In this document: one piece after another, positions 16,238-25,264 of the stretch | Position numbering within the stretch: the first letter of the stretch is position 1 | Layout of the letters: every line of letters begins with the position of its first letter | Assembly: GCA_016779205.1 (NCBI GenBank) | Contig: JADHOC010000004.1 | Coordinates: 1 to 64,000, forward strand | Source of the DNA: Planctomycetota bacterium | GTDB lineage: Bacteria > Planctomycetota > UBA1135 > GCA-002686595 | Length of the DNA: 64,000 nucleotides | Direction of reading: 5' to 3' | The notes under the pieces: model-generated | The model's input: only the letters and a program-made list of their open reading frames with translations | Told to the model about the DNA's origin: nothing | The model's database searches: none | Program-made: the position numbers and the translations under genes

Positions 16238-16645
16238 AGCGGAGCGGGGACGACCCCGCGCCAGTATGCCAGCACCACATGGCGCGGGGAGGGCTGAAGT
16301 CCGTGGCCGGCTGCGCCCGCGAAGCGGCGTGCTCCGGCGGGGAGCCGCTCACCATCCTCCCCTCGCGACGTAGTCCCCGTCGGGCTCCCCATCGGCTCCC
16401 CATCGGGGCGGCGGGCCTCGCGTTCAGGTGAACCCGGCGCCCCAAGGGCTGTCGGCAGCCGCCCGCCCGCAGCCCCTCGTTCCCACAATGAGTTCCAGTC
16501 CGATGCCCCTGGTTGGTGCACCTCGCGTCGCCCGGCCAGGGGACCGCCGCTCCCTGGTGCGCGATTCTCGGACGTGCGGATTCATCACCTCGACCACGCT
16601 GCACCCCGGATCGCTTCTGCGGCTGGGGCCTCCTATACTTCGCCC
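16238..16645 (+). other. Divergent promoter region between two sulfatase-fold genes
   Basis: No credible gene is visible in these 408 bp. The rightward gene has a TATACT box at 16634-16639. The leftward gene may use A-T-A-C-T-G (minus strand, about 16260-16268), giving a leader of about 20 nt, but this is weak. No inverted repeat long enough to suggest an operator stood out. Confidence 0.45.
16634..16639 (+). promoter_or_regulatory. -10 box TATACT, leaderless spacing
   Basis: TATACT, one mismatch from the consensus TATAAT, ends 6 nt before the ATG at 16646. It is the best -10 match among the seven leaderless-type boxes. Confidence 0.55.
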
Positions 16646-18931
16646 ATGATCGCTCCCAAGTCACTCCCCGTGTCGAAAGCGCTCCTCCTGGCCGTGCTCT
16701 GCGCCGCCTGCGGTCCGAACGACGTGGAGATCCCCGAGACCGGCCCCAGCGGGCTCCGGCTGGCCCAGGGTTGGGGCGCCCGGGACATCCTGGACCGAGG
16801 CTCGTTCACGGACGGCGCCTCCATCGAGACCCGGCGGACCAGGGAGGTCACCCGCGGCACCTGGGAGCTGACCTCCTCCAACGGATCAGCCCAGACGCCG
16901 GTGCCCGACCGCGGGGGCTTCCCGATGGGGACCATCCTCAAGGGGAGCGGCGAGGAAGGGAAGGGCTTCAGGAACATCAAGTTCCCCCTGCCGAGCGACA
17001 TCAACGCCCAGCAACTCACCGTCCGTGTGTTCGCCACGGAGGGAAAGAGCCTCAAGATGCGGGCCCTCGCCGTGGGCAGCGAGGGGCCTGTCCCGGGGGA
17101 GGTCGTCGACTTCGAACCCAACAGCAAGCCCACGGACATCCTCGTCCCGCTCCCCCAGGTTCCAGGCGCCGCCGCCGCCATCCTCGAGGTCGGGGGGGAC
17201 TGTGCCTCCCCCGCATTCCTCAGCTTCACACTCTCCGAGACGCTCGCCGCCTCGACCGAGGTCGTCCGTACCCGGCAAGGAGACATGGGCGACAAGCGCT
17301 GGGCCATCGGGCTTGGAGCGGGCGCCGCGATCGTGGCCCCCGTGGACTTCGAGGGGACGGGCCGCGTGCGCGCGTCCGTGCTCGGTGACGGGGGAGAGAG
17401 CGGCCAGATCGAGCTGCAGTGGGTTGAGGGCGGAGTCGCCGTCGCCACCGCCACGGCGGACGCGGGCGCCGGGTGGACCGAGGTCGCCATGGACCTGGCC
17501 GGCGTCGGAGAGGGCGAACTGCTCGTCCGCAACGTCTCCGAGGCGGGCGTCTGGATCGCCGAGGATCGCGTCGACCGGGCTGCGGAGGGCGCCCCGACCT
17601 ATCTGCTGGTCACCTCGGACACCCACCGCGGGGATCACATCGGTCGCTATGACGGCGAGGCACGGGTCCTGACCCCGAACCTCGACCAGCTCGCGGACCA
17701 GGGGATCGCGTTCACGAACTGCTACGCGCCGACCAACGTCACCAACCCCTCCCACATGGCGCTCATGACCGGGCTGCCGCTGAGGGATACGCGCATCGCG
17801 AACAACGCCACCGCGCTGTCCACCTCCGCCAACACCCTCGCGGAGGAGTTCCAGCGGGCGGGCTACCGCACCTTCGCGGCGACGAGCGTCCGGCACCTCA
17901 AGCCGTCGCAGAGTGGCTTGCACCAGGGCTTCGACCGCTATGACGCCCCCGACGAGGGCAAGCGGAACGGCAAGGTGGCCGTGGACCGCTTGCTCGAGTG
18001 GCTGCCCGACGCCGAGGGGACGCCGCTGTTCGTCTGGCTCCATGTCTACGACGCCCACGCGCCGTACTCCCCCCCCGAGGAGCTGGTGAAGCCGCACTAC
18101 CCCGCGGGCAAGGACCCCCGCTCGACCGACCGCGAGCTCGGCATCCCCGCGCCCGTCCTCGCACCGTGGATCAAGAACCGGAAGATCACCGACCCCGAGT
18201 ACATCGACGCCCTCTACGCGGCGGGCGTCGACTACGTGGACGCGCTCATGGGGCGGATTCTCGCGGTCCAGCGGATCAACACCGGCGTCGTGGCCTTCAC
18301 CGCCGACCACGGCGAGTCACTGGGCGTGGAGGGGGTCTGGTGGGACCACAGCCGCCTGAACTACGACACGATCCACATCCCGATGATCATCAGCGGCCCG
18401 GGGATCGCCGCGTCCCGGACGGACGCCCCGGTGGAGCAGCTCGACGTGGGGCGGACCCTCCTCGACCTCGCCGGGATCGAGAACGAGTTTCCCGGCCGTG
18501 ACCTCACCTGGGCGGTCGAGGACCCCACGGCCTCGAGGCCAAGGTTCTCACTCGGCGCCCACGGCTGGTCAGCCGCCGTGGAGGCGGACGGCTGGGTCCT
18601 CACGCTCCAGATCAAGGAGTACCCCCAGCGCTTCAGCGTTCGCACCTGGGCCCACGGGGAGACGGAGCTCTTCAACCTCCGCGAGGACCCCACGGCCTCC
18701 ACAAACGTCCTGGAGCAGAACTTCAAGCGCGCGCGCGCCATGCGCAAGGCCCTGACCACGTGGCTCTCCAACCCCGAGGGAGCGAGCCTCGCGGACGACG
18801 CCGAGCTCTCCCCCGAGGCGATGGCCAGCCTCGAGGCGCTGGGCTACGGCGGCGGCACCACCGGAGGCGCGGTGGGCGCCTGGTGGACCCCCCGGCCCGG
18901 CTCGGAGTGGAACCAACGCTTCGACGACTGA
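16646..18931 (+). CDS. Large sulfatase-fold lipoprotein with N-terminal beta-rich extension
   Basis: The 761-residue protein starts at the ATG placed 6 nt after a TATACT box. A hydrophobic leader ends in L-C-A-A-C22, a probable lipobox. Residues 30-310 form a beta-rich region of unknown family, followed by an alkaline-phosphatase superfamily domain: L-V-T-S-D-T-H-R-G-D-H-I-G-R-Y, then T366-N-P-S-H370-M-A-L-M-T-G, A-D-H-G-E-S-L-G and the late L-E-A-L-G-Y-G-G. Thr366 replaces the formylglycine Cys and His370 the Arg, as in the two other copies in this window. The long N-terminal part may bind substrate. It ends 45 bp from, and convergent with, aconitase B. Confidence 0.85.
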   Translation: MIAPKSLPVSKALLLAVLCAACGPNDVEIPETGPSGLRLAQGWGARDILDRGSFTDGASIETRRTREVTRGTWELTSSNGSAQTPVPDRGGFPMGTILKGSGEEGKGFRNIKFPLPSDINAQQLTVRVFATEGKSLKMRALAVGSEGPVPGEVVDFEPNSKPTDILVPLPQVPGAAAAILEVGGDCASPAFLSFTLSETLAASTEVVRTRQGDMGDKRWAIGLGAGAAIVAPVDFEGTGRVRASVLGDGGESGQIELQWVEGGVAVATATADAGAGWTEVAMDLAGVGEGELLVRNVSEAGVWIAEDRVDRAAEGAPTYLLVTSDTHRGDHIGRYDGEARVLTPNLDQLADQGIAFTNCYAPTNVTNPSHMALMTGLPLRDTRIANNATALSTSANTLAEEFQRAGYRTFAATSVRHLKPSQSGLHQGFDRYDAPDEGKRNGKVAVDRLLEWLPDAEGTPLFVWLHVYDAHAPYSPPEELVKPHYPAGKDPRSTDRELGIPAPVLAPWIKNRKITDPEYIDALYAAGVDYVDALMGRILAVQRINTGVVAFTADHGESLGVEGVWWDHSRLNYDTIHIPMIISGPGIAASRTDAPVEQLDVGRTLLDLAGIENEFPGRDLTWAVEDPTASRPRFSLGAHGWSAAVEADGWVLTLQIKEYPQRFSVRTWAHGETELFNLREDPTASTNVLEQNFKRARAMRKALTTWLSNPEGASLADDAELSPEAMASLEALGYGGGTTGGAVGAWWTPRPGSEWNQRFDD

Positions 18932-18976
18932 GCGGCCCCAGCGGAGCGCACCGTCCTCCCCGCCGGCACCAAGAGC

Positions 18977-21745
18977 TCAGCTCACCGGCGGCGCGAAGCT
19001 GGTGAGCTTGATCCCGTCCACCGCGGCCAGGTACTCGTCCATGGTCGGCGTGCGGCCGAGGATGGTCGAGAGCACGACGACCGGAGTGGACGCCAGCAGG
19101 GACTCTCCCTTCTTCTCGGCGCTGTCCGCCACCACGCGCCCCTTGAAGAGGCGGGTCGAGGTCGCCATGACCGTGTCGCCCTTGGCCGCCTTCTCCTGGT
19201 TGCCCATGCACAGATTGCAGCCGGGCCGCTCCAGGTACATCATCGGCTCATACTCGGTGCGGGCGGTGCTCTTCGGGAGGAGGTCGTCGAACTCGAACCC
19301 CGAGTACTTCTGGAGGATCGCCCAGTCGCCCTCAGCCTTGAGCTCGTCCACGATGTTGTAGGTGGGCGGGGCCACCACGAGGGGAGCCTTGAAGGTCACC
19401 GCCCCCTCCTTCGCCTCGATGTTCTTGAGCATCTGCGCGATGATCTGCATGTCCCCCTTGTGGATCATGCAGGAGCCGACGAAGCCGAGGTCGACCGCCT
19501 TGTCTCCCCCGTAGTAGGACACCGGGCGGATCGTGTCGTGGGTGTAGCGCTTGGACACGTCCTCGTTGTTCACGTCGGGGTCCGCGATCATCGGCTGGTC
19601 GATGACGTCCAGGTCCACGGTGAACTCGGCGGCGTAGCGGGCGTCGTCATCCGGCAGGAGCGCCGGCTCCTCACCTGAGCGCAGGCCCGCGATGCGGGCC
19701 TCGGCGCGGGACACGAGACCCGCCAGCACGGCGCCCTCGTTGTCCATGCCCTTGTCGATCATGATCTGGATCCGGTCCCGGGCGATCTCGAGGGACTCGA
19801 TCAGGGTCTCGGGCTGCGAGATACAGATCGAGGCCTTGGCCTTCATCTCCGCGGTCCAGTCGGTGAACGTGAACGCCTGGTCCGAGAGCAGGGTGCCGAT
19901 GTGGACCTCGATCACGCGGCCCTGGAAGATGTTGTCTCCGAACTCCTGGAGCATCTGCGCCTGGGTCGCGTGCACCACGTCGCGGAAGTCCATGTGGTCC
20001 TTCAGCGTGCCCTTGAAGGTCACCTTGACCGACTCGGGGATCGGCATGGTCGCCTCCCCGGTGGCGAGGGCGAGGCCGACGGTGCCGGAGTCGGCGCCGA
20101 AGGCCACCCCCTTGGACATCCGCGTGTGGGAGTCGCCCCCGATGATGACCGCGCGGTCGTCCACCGTGAGGTCGTTGAGGACCTTGTGGATGACGTCCGT
20201 CATCGCGGGGTACTTGTCCTCGGGGTCCCGGGCCGTGATCAGCCCGAAGTCGTTCATGAAGCTCATGAGCTTCGGGATGTTCCGCTGGGCCTTCTTGTCC
20301 CAGACCGACGCCGTGTGGCAACCGGACTGGTAAGCCCCGTCCACGGTCGGCGAGATGACGGTGGCGGCCATCATCTCGAGCTCCTGGGACGTCATGAGGC
20401 CCGTGGTGTCCTGGGAACCCACGATGTTGACCCGCACGCGCACGTCCGAGCCGGCGTGCAGGACGGCCCCCGGCGTCGTTCCGACGGCGTTGCGGTTGAA
20501 GATCTTCTCCACCGCGGTCAGCCCCTGCCCCGCGTGGGACACCTCCTTGGCGGCGGCGTACACCGCCGGCTTCTCCACCCCGAGGATCTCCGCCGCGGTG
20601 GTCTGGAGCTTCTTGCCGAAGACCACGGCGTAGGACCCCTTGGCCCGGATGAACTCCAGCTTCTGGGGGGTGAAGGCCGGGGAGATGTCGCAGAGCTCCT
20701 TCGCGCCGCTCTCGTCGTAGAGCCTCTTGGTGCGCGTGTTGATCGTCAGGACGGTGCCTGTATCGATCGAGAAGACCTCCTCCAGCACGGGCTCGCCGTC
20801 CGCGTCGAGGACCGGCTCGCCGTCCGGCCCCAGCTGCTTGACCCAGTTGTTCAGGTCGAGCCCGATGCCGCCGGTGACCCCCACGGTGGTGAGGAAGATC
20901 GGCGAGATCCCGTTGGTGCCGCCGACCACGGGCGCGATGTTGATGAACGGGACGTAGGGGCTCGCCTGAACCCCGGTCCAGAGGGCGACGTTGTTCACCC
21001 CGGACATGCGGGAGGACCCCACGCCCATGGTGCCCTTCTCCGCCACGAGCATGATCCGCTTGTCGGGGTGCTGGGCCTGCAGCGCCCGGAGCGCGTCCTG
21101 CTTCTCCTTGTCGTGCTCGAAGAGGCACTGGCCGTGGAGCTCGCGGTCCGACCGGGAGTGGGCGTCGCTCCCCGGCGAGAGGAGGTCCGTGGACACGTCG
21201 CCCACCGCGGTGACGAAGGTGACGACCTGGATCGTCTCGTCCACTTCGGGGAGCGAGGTGAAGAACTCGGCCTGGACGTAGCTCTCCAGGATCTCGGTCG
21301 CGAGCGCGTGGCCGGCCCCGTGGGCGGCCTTCAGGCGATCGGTGTCCGCATCGTAGAGGAAGACCTGGGTCTTGAGGACGTCGGCCGCCTGGCGCGCGAT
21401 CCCGGCGTCGTCCCCGAGGGCGAGGTCGAGCAGCACCTCCACCGACGGGCCACCCTTCATGTGCGAGAGCAGCTCGAGGGCAAACGTGGGAGTGATCTCC
21501 TCGACCACCGCATCACCGAGGACGATCCGCTTCAGGAAGCGAGCCTTGGCCCCCGCCGCGCTGGTCGTCCCGGGGAGCGTGTTGTAGATGAAGAACTGGA
21601 GCGAGGCCTCGCGGTGCTCGTTCCCGGCGTCCTCGATCTGGGCGATGAGCGCCTCGACCAGCTCGGCGTCCTCGATGGGCTTGGGGTGGAGGCCCTGGCC
21701 CTTGCGGGCCTCGATCTGCTCGAGGTAGTCGGTGTACACGCTCAT
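18977..21745 (-). CDS. acnB: Aconitate hydratase B (bifunctional aconitase/2-methylisocitrate dehydratase)
   Basis: This [4Fe-4S] enzyme interconverts citrate and isocitrate in the TCA cycle and can act in the 2-methylcitrate cycle. The protein is 922 residues, starting M-S-V-Y-T-D-Y-L-E-Q (an ATG two codons upstream, at 21751, is equally possible). The AcnB order is present: the N-terminal HEAT-like domain, the swivel domain, then G-G-D-S-H-T-R and the cluster cysteines C759 in G-F-V-G-S-C-M-I-H and C843/C846 in P-G-C-N-L-C-M-G-N. It is about 55 residues longer than the Escherichia coli enzyme, and part of the extra length lies between C759 and C843. The gene stands alone. Confidence 0.96.
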   Translation of the reverse strand: MSVYTDYLEQIEARKGQGLHPKPIEDAELVEALIAQIEDAGNEHREASLQFFIYNTLPGTTSAAGAKARFLKRIVLGDAVVEEITPTFALELLSHMKGGPSVEVLLDLALGDDAGIARQAADVLKTQVFLYDADTDRLKAAHGAGHALATEILESYVQAEFFTSLPEVDETIQVVTFVTAVGDVSTDLLSPGSDAHSRSDRELHGQCLFEHDKEKQDALRALQAQHPDKRIMLVAEKGTMGVGSSRMSGVNNVALWTGVQASPYVPFINIAPVVGGTNGISPIFLTTVGVTGGIGLDLNNWVKQLGPDGEPVLDADGEPVLEEVFSIDTGTVLTINTRTKRLYDESGAKELCDISPAFTPQKLEFIRAKGSYAVVFGKKLQTTAAEILGVEKPAVYAAAKEVSHAGQGLTAVEKIFNRNAVGTTPGAVLHAGSDVRVRVNIVGSQDTTGLMTSQELEMMAATVISPTVDGAYQSGCHTASVWDKKAQRNIPKLMSFMNDFGLITARDPEDKYPAMTDVIHKVLNDLTVDDRAVIIGGDSHTRMSKGVAFGADSGTVGLALATGEATMPIPESVKVTFKGTLKDHMDFRDVVHATQAQMLQEFGDNIFQGRVIEVHIGTLLSDQAFTFTDWTAEMKAKASICISQPETLIESLEIARDRIQIMIDKGMDNEGAVLAGLVSRAEARIAGLRSGEEPALLPDDDARYAAEFTVDLDVIDQPMIADPDVNNEDVSKRYTHDTIRPVSYYGGDKAVDLGFVGSCMIHKGDMQIIAQMLKNIEAKEGAVTFKAPLVVAPPTYNIVDELKAEGDWAILQKYSGFEFDDLLPKSTARTEYEPMMYLERPGCNLCMGNQEKAAKGDTVMATSTRLFKGRVVADSAEKKGESLLASTPVVVLSTILGRTPTMDEYLAAVDGIKLTSFAPPVS

Positions 21746-22224
21746 GGTCATCGTCGTTGCAGGGGCCCAGAAGGCCCGGTGGCGGCCGGGAGGGGCGCCG
21801 TGAGATCTTGTTCCTGGAGGGACCGGCGGGCACGGGCGCCCACGTCCTCGCAGGCGGCCCTGGCCCGGCTCTGGACGCGGAGGAGCGGTCCGTCGGGCCC
21901 GGTCTTCCACCCTCGCTGCGCCCCGGGGGCACCACGGGGGCGGTGGTTGAGGACAAGAGGGTACATGGGGGCAAGCCCCCCAGAGGCAGCGTGGGGCCGG
22001 AGAATTCCGCCACCGGAGCCCACCGGGCAGCACGAAGGGAGGGGAAGCGAGCCCCCAGGGGCCCAGGCCCCCGCGTGCGCCCGCGAACAAGCGCCGGGTC
22101 CACGGGAATATCATCACGCCCCCGTCGAAAGGGACGGGTCCGCCCTACTTGGGCCTGGTCCTGACGACTAAATTCCGGCTGGACCCTGACCGCCTGGAAG
22201 TTTCCAACCTCGACACCCCCCCCC
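21746..22224 (+). other. Divergent intergenic region between acnB and a secreted-protein gene
   Basis: This is the largest gene-free stretch in the window. I see no credible coding frame, RNA gene or repeat array. TAAATT at 22169-22174 could be a -10 box for the rightward gene with a leader of about 45 nt. No clear TANNNT box lies close to the acnB start, so its promoter was not found. A poly-C run (9 bases) precedes the ATG at 22225. Confidence 0.45.
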
Positions 22225-24528
22225 ATGCTCCTCTCGCTTGCACTCGCCACGACCCTCTCGCCCCTCGCGCCGCAGGAGGCCCCCGGGCTCCACCCCGACT
22301 CCGCGGAGTTCGTCCTCAGCGTGCCGGACCTCCAGGGAACCATGGGCCGCTACGGCAAGACCGCCATGGCGAAGATGATGGCGGACGCGGACCTCCAGAA
22401 GGCCATCGGCGAGGTCATGGGGAGCGGCCCCGTGGACCCGGTGGAGCTCCTGGTCCAGCAGCTGCGCGGCATGGGAAACGACCTCCCGCCGATCCTCGAC
22501 CTGCACCAGGGAGTTCGGTCCATCTCCATCTCCCTGGACTTCCTGGGTGACGCGGACCTCATGTCCGCGATCTTCACCCTCGGCTTCCCCACGGAGGAGC
22601 CCCAGCTGGCCATCCGCTGGGTGGTGGACTTCGTGGATGAGGCCTCGTGCGCCGCCTGGGTCAAGGTCCTCATGGACTACACCACGGCGAACTCCGCGGG
22701 CCTCCCGGAGAGCATGAAGCCCAAGCTCTCCACGCGCGCCCTCACGCTGCAAGGGGACGGGGGCTCCTTCGGGGCCGCCAGCGCCACGATCAACAGCATG
22801 GTCGGCATGGACGGCTCGCTCCCCCAGTACATCGTGCAAGGGGGCACGCGCGCCGTGCTGATCGCCGGCATCGAAGACATCGACGCCGAGCTCCAGCGCA
22901 TGAGCGGCGTGGCGCTCGGGGCGGTCAGCGACCAGATCACCGCCGGTCGGGCCAAGCTCGGAGAGAGCGCTGGCGTGAAGATGATCGAGGCCTACGTCTC
23001 CCCGTACGCGGGGATCAACGCCTTGATGGAGTCCATGGACGGCGGCGCGGGGCTGATGGAGACACTGCTCCTCGGCCCCATGGGCTCGATGCTCGAGCTC
23101 ATGATGGGCGCCCCGGCCTCCGCCATGATTCGAGGCGGCCACTGGGACGTGAGCATCCTCGAGGGCGGCCGGTTCTCGACCCGCGGATGGGTCCCCGGCG
23201 AGTCTCCCAGCCCCGGCCTCGACATGATCGGCGGCTCCCCCATCGAGGCCTCCAGCCTCGGGCTCGCACATCCCGACGCCCTGGTCACCGCGGTCGCCAG
23301 CTTCGATCCCGCCATGCTCCTCGACATGGTGACCGAGGCCGCCCCCGACCCTGAGTCCGTGGAGGCGATGATGTCCCAGCTGGAGCAGCAGTTCGGCTTC
23401 CGCGTGGACCGCGACGTGATCGCGCCCCTCGGCGACTCGATCTCCTACAGCCTTCCGAAGCTCCGCTCGCTGCTCTCGGCGCCGAACCTGATGGCCGTCG
23501 CAGCGCTCGAGGACCGCGAGACCTTCACCCGCGGGATGGACGGTCTCGTGGGCATGATCAAGGAGCTGGGCGAGATCGAGGGCCAGCGCACCGACTACCG
23601 AGGGGCCACGCTCTACAGCTGGTCCCTGGCCGACGCGGCCGCCGATGGCGGCATGGAGGCCGGCGGCCTCATGGGCGGCCTCCCCATCGACCCCTCGACG
23701 TTCTTCCGCCCCACCATCACGGTGATGGACGACCGCGTGCTGCTCTCCACCTTGCCCACCCACGCCAAGCGCGAGGTGCGCCGGGTGGCCAAGCTCCTCA
23801 AGGCGGGCGAGGAGGCGACCCTGCATGCGGGCCTGGTGGAGACCGGGATCGCGGACGGCGCCTCGATGGTCAACTTCGCCGACTGGCCGCTCTTCATGGG
23901 CAACCTCTACACCCAGCTGAAGGCCCTCGCCCCGATGCTCGGCGGCTTGGCCGGGGGCGGCGGCGGGATGGACCTCCCCTTCCAGCTGGAGGCGCTTCCT
24001 GACATGACCGTGCTTACCCGTCACTTCAGCCCGAGCGAGCGCTACTCCGTGGCCCTCGAGGGCAGCCGGATGGACGTCACCGAGTCCTCCATCGGCCCCG
24101 AGGTCTCGATGCTCATGGGCATCGCCGCCATCGGCGGCGCGAGCGTGTTCGGAGCCTCCGCCGCCTTCGACGGGGCGGGAGACGAATGGGACGACGAGGA
24201 GATGGTGATCGAATTCGCTGGTCAGCCCCTGGATCTGGAGGAGGGCGTGGAGCCCGGCCCGACGGGCCAGACCCAGTCCAGCCTCATGGTCCTCTCCATG
24301 GGCATCCAGATGTTCCAGGTCCAGAACGAGGGGAAGGCCCCCGCCAGCCTCGCCGAACTGCAAGGAGACGGCACTTCGAAGCCGGGAACGATCAAGGAGC
24401 TCCCCAGCGACGGTTGGGGCCGAGGGTTCAAGTACTCCAACCAAGGCGGCAAGGTCAGGATCTGGTCCATCGGCGCCAACGGGATCGACGAGAAGGGCGA
24501 GGGCGATGACCTCCTCCTCGAGCTCTGA
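22225..24528 (+). CDS. Large secreted protein with pseudopilin GspG-like C-terminal domain
   Basis: The 767-residue protein has a short signal peptide (MLLSLALATTLSPLAPQ). Residues 25-660 are not recognised; they are rich in Met, Gly and Asp and contain repeated small-residue segments (G-M-D-G-S-L-P-Q, S-M-D-G-G-A-G-L-M-E). The last 100 residues look like the globular part of a type II secretion major pseudopilin: L-M-V-L-S-M-G-I-Q-M-F-Q-V-Q-N-E-G-K-A-P, then L-P-S-D-G-W-G-R-G-F-K-Y, and finally W-S-I-G-A-N-G-I-D-E-K-G-E-G-D-D-L. The calcium-site acidic end is kept. There is no prepilin cleavage motif or N-terminal pilin helix at that point, so this is a transplanted globular domain and not a working pilin. 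The gene is monocistronic. Confidence 0.75.
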   Translation: MLLSLALATTLSPLAPQEAPGLHPDSAEFVLSVPDLQGTMGRYGKTAMAKMMADADLQKAIGEVMGSGPVDPVELLVQQLRGMGNDLPPILDLHQGVRSISISLDFLGDADLMSAIFTLGFPTEEPQLAIRWVVDFVDEASCAAWVKVLMDYTTANSAGLPESMKPKLSTRALTLQGDGGSFGAASATINSMVGMDGSLPQYIVQGGTRAVLIAGIEDIDAELQRMSGVALGAVSDQITAGRAKLGESAGVKMIEAYVSPYAGINALMESMDGGAGLMETLLLGPMGSMLELMMGAPASAMIRGGHWDVSILEGGRFSTRGWVPGESPSPGLDMIGGSPIEASSLGLAHPDALVTAVASFDPAMLLDMVTEAAPDPESVEAMMSQLEQQFGFRVDRDVIAPLGDSISYSLPKLRSLLSAPNLMAVAALEDRETFTRGMDGLVGMIKELGEIEGQRTDYRGATLYSWSLADAAADGGMEAGGLMGGLPIDPSTFFRPTITVMDDRVLLSTLPTHAKREVRRVAKLLKAGEEATLHAGLVETGIADGASMVNFADWPLFMGNLYTQLKALAPMLGGLAGGGGGMDLPFQLEALPDMTVLTRHFSPSERYSVALEGSRMDVTESSIGPEVSMLMGIAAIGGASVFGASAAFDGAGDEWDDEEMVIEFAGQPLDLEEGVEPGPTGQTQSSLMVLSMGIQMFQVQNEGKAPASLAELQGDGTSKPGTIKELPSDGWGRGFKYSNQGGKVRIWSIGANGIDEKGEGDDLLLEL

Positions 24529-24540
24529 GCCCCTGGGCCG

Positions 24541-24558
24541 GGCCGCCCGCGGGCGGCC
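24541..24558 (+). terminator. Hairpin after the GspG-tailed gene
   Basis: The 18 bases at 24541-24558 form a perfect palindrome (GGCCGCCC then GGGCGGCC around a GC centre), starting 13 nt after the stop codon. No T-run follows, so termination by this hairpin alone is uncertain. Confidence 0.35.
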
Positions 24559-24716
24559 TGGCTCTCCCCGCGCCGGGGTCACGAAGGGGGCGCGGCCGGC
24601 TCCCTTCCAGGGACCGCTGAGGTCCCACGACCGACCCTGATGCACACCCGACCGGCCACCTCCAACTCCCCGCGCGATTCCCTGAATAGCCGGAAGGGCC
24701 GCGGGTACTCCCGACC

Positions 24717-25052
24717 ATGTTCACGCCCCGTCAGTGCAGCCTCTTCCTGGTCGCCGGGATCACCCTCGCGGCCATCCTGCTCGGCCAGGGGGCGTACGGG
24801 CCCGGCCTGTATGTCCTGACCTTCGCCGTGGCGCTTGTGGGCTTCTACGCCTCGGTCCAGCTCTGGCGCACCCGCACCTTCTCCGGCTCGCTCTACTTCG
24901 CCTGGGGCTGGGGCATGGTCGTGCTCGAGGTCATCGCCGACGCCGCCGCCGAGCCGATGGTGTGGGCTGTGGCCGGGGGCGCTGTGGTGCTCGGCCTGGT
25001 CCTCCACGTCGGCCGGCGACTCCTGCGGGGCCCGGACAGCGTGAAGCACTGA
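24717..25052 (+). CDS. Small polytopic membrane protein of unknown function
   Basis: The 111-residue protein has three or four hydrophobic helices (F-L-V-A-G-I-T-L-A-A-I-L-L, Y-V-L-T-F-A-V-A-L-V-G-F-Y-A, M-V-V-L-E-V-I-A-D and V-A-G-G-A-V-V-L-G-L-V-L) and a short basic C-terminus. No motif or family is recognised. It lies 188 bp after the GspG-tailed gene and 212 bp before the selenothioredoxin gene, so operon membership is unclear. A weak TACTCC box lies 5 nt before the start. Confidence 0.55.
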   Translation: MFTPRQCSLFLVAGITLAAILLGQGAYGPGLYVLTFAVALVGFYASVQLWRTRTFSGSLYFAWGWGMVVLEVIADAAAEPMVWAVAGGAVVLGLVLHVGRRLLRGPDSVKH

Positions 25053-25222
25053 CCGAAGCTGGACCCAGGGCCCGCCCCTCCGACGGAGCGGCCCGGTGCC
25101 GCACGGACAAGGAGGCGCTGAGGCCCTTGGCTTCGGGGCCGGCACGGTCCCAGGGGGAGGCGAGCCGGCGCGCAGTCGGGCGGCGGGGCCCAGGTTTCGG
25201 CTCCGGGGCCCCGGCACCGTGC

Positions 25223-25228
25223 TACGTT
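25223..25228 (+). promoter_or_regulatory. Possible -10 box TACGTT
   Basis: TACGTT lies 36 nt before the ATG at 25265 and would give a leader of about 30 nt. It is the only TANNNT near this start. Confidence 0.35.
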
Positions 25229-25264
25229 TCAGAGCGCCTGCCGGCCACCCACGCTCTCCTCGCG

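Noticed and set aside
24734..25264. Extending the selenothioredoxin frame upstream to 24734
   Set aside because: The upstream part overlaps the small membrane gene in another frame and is low-complexity Arg/Pro/Gly. The ATG at 25265 begins a good signal peptide.
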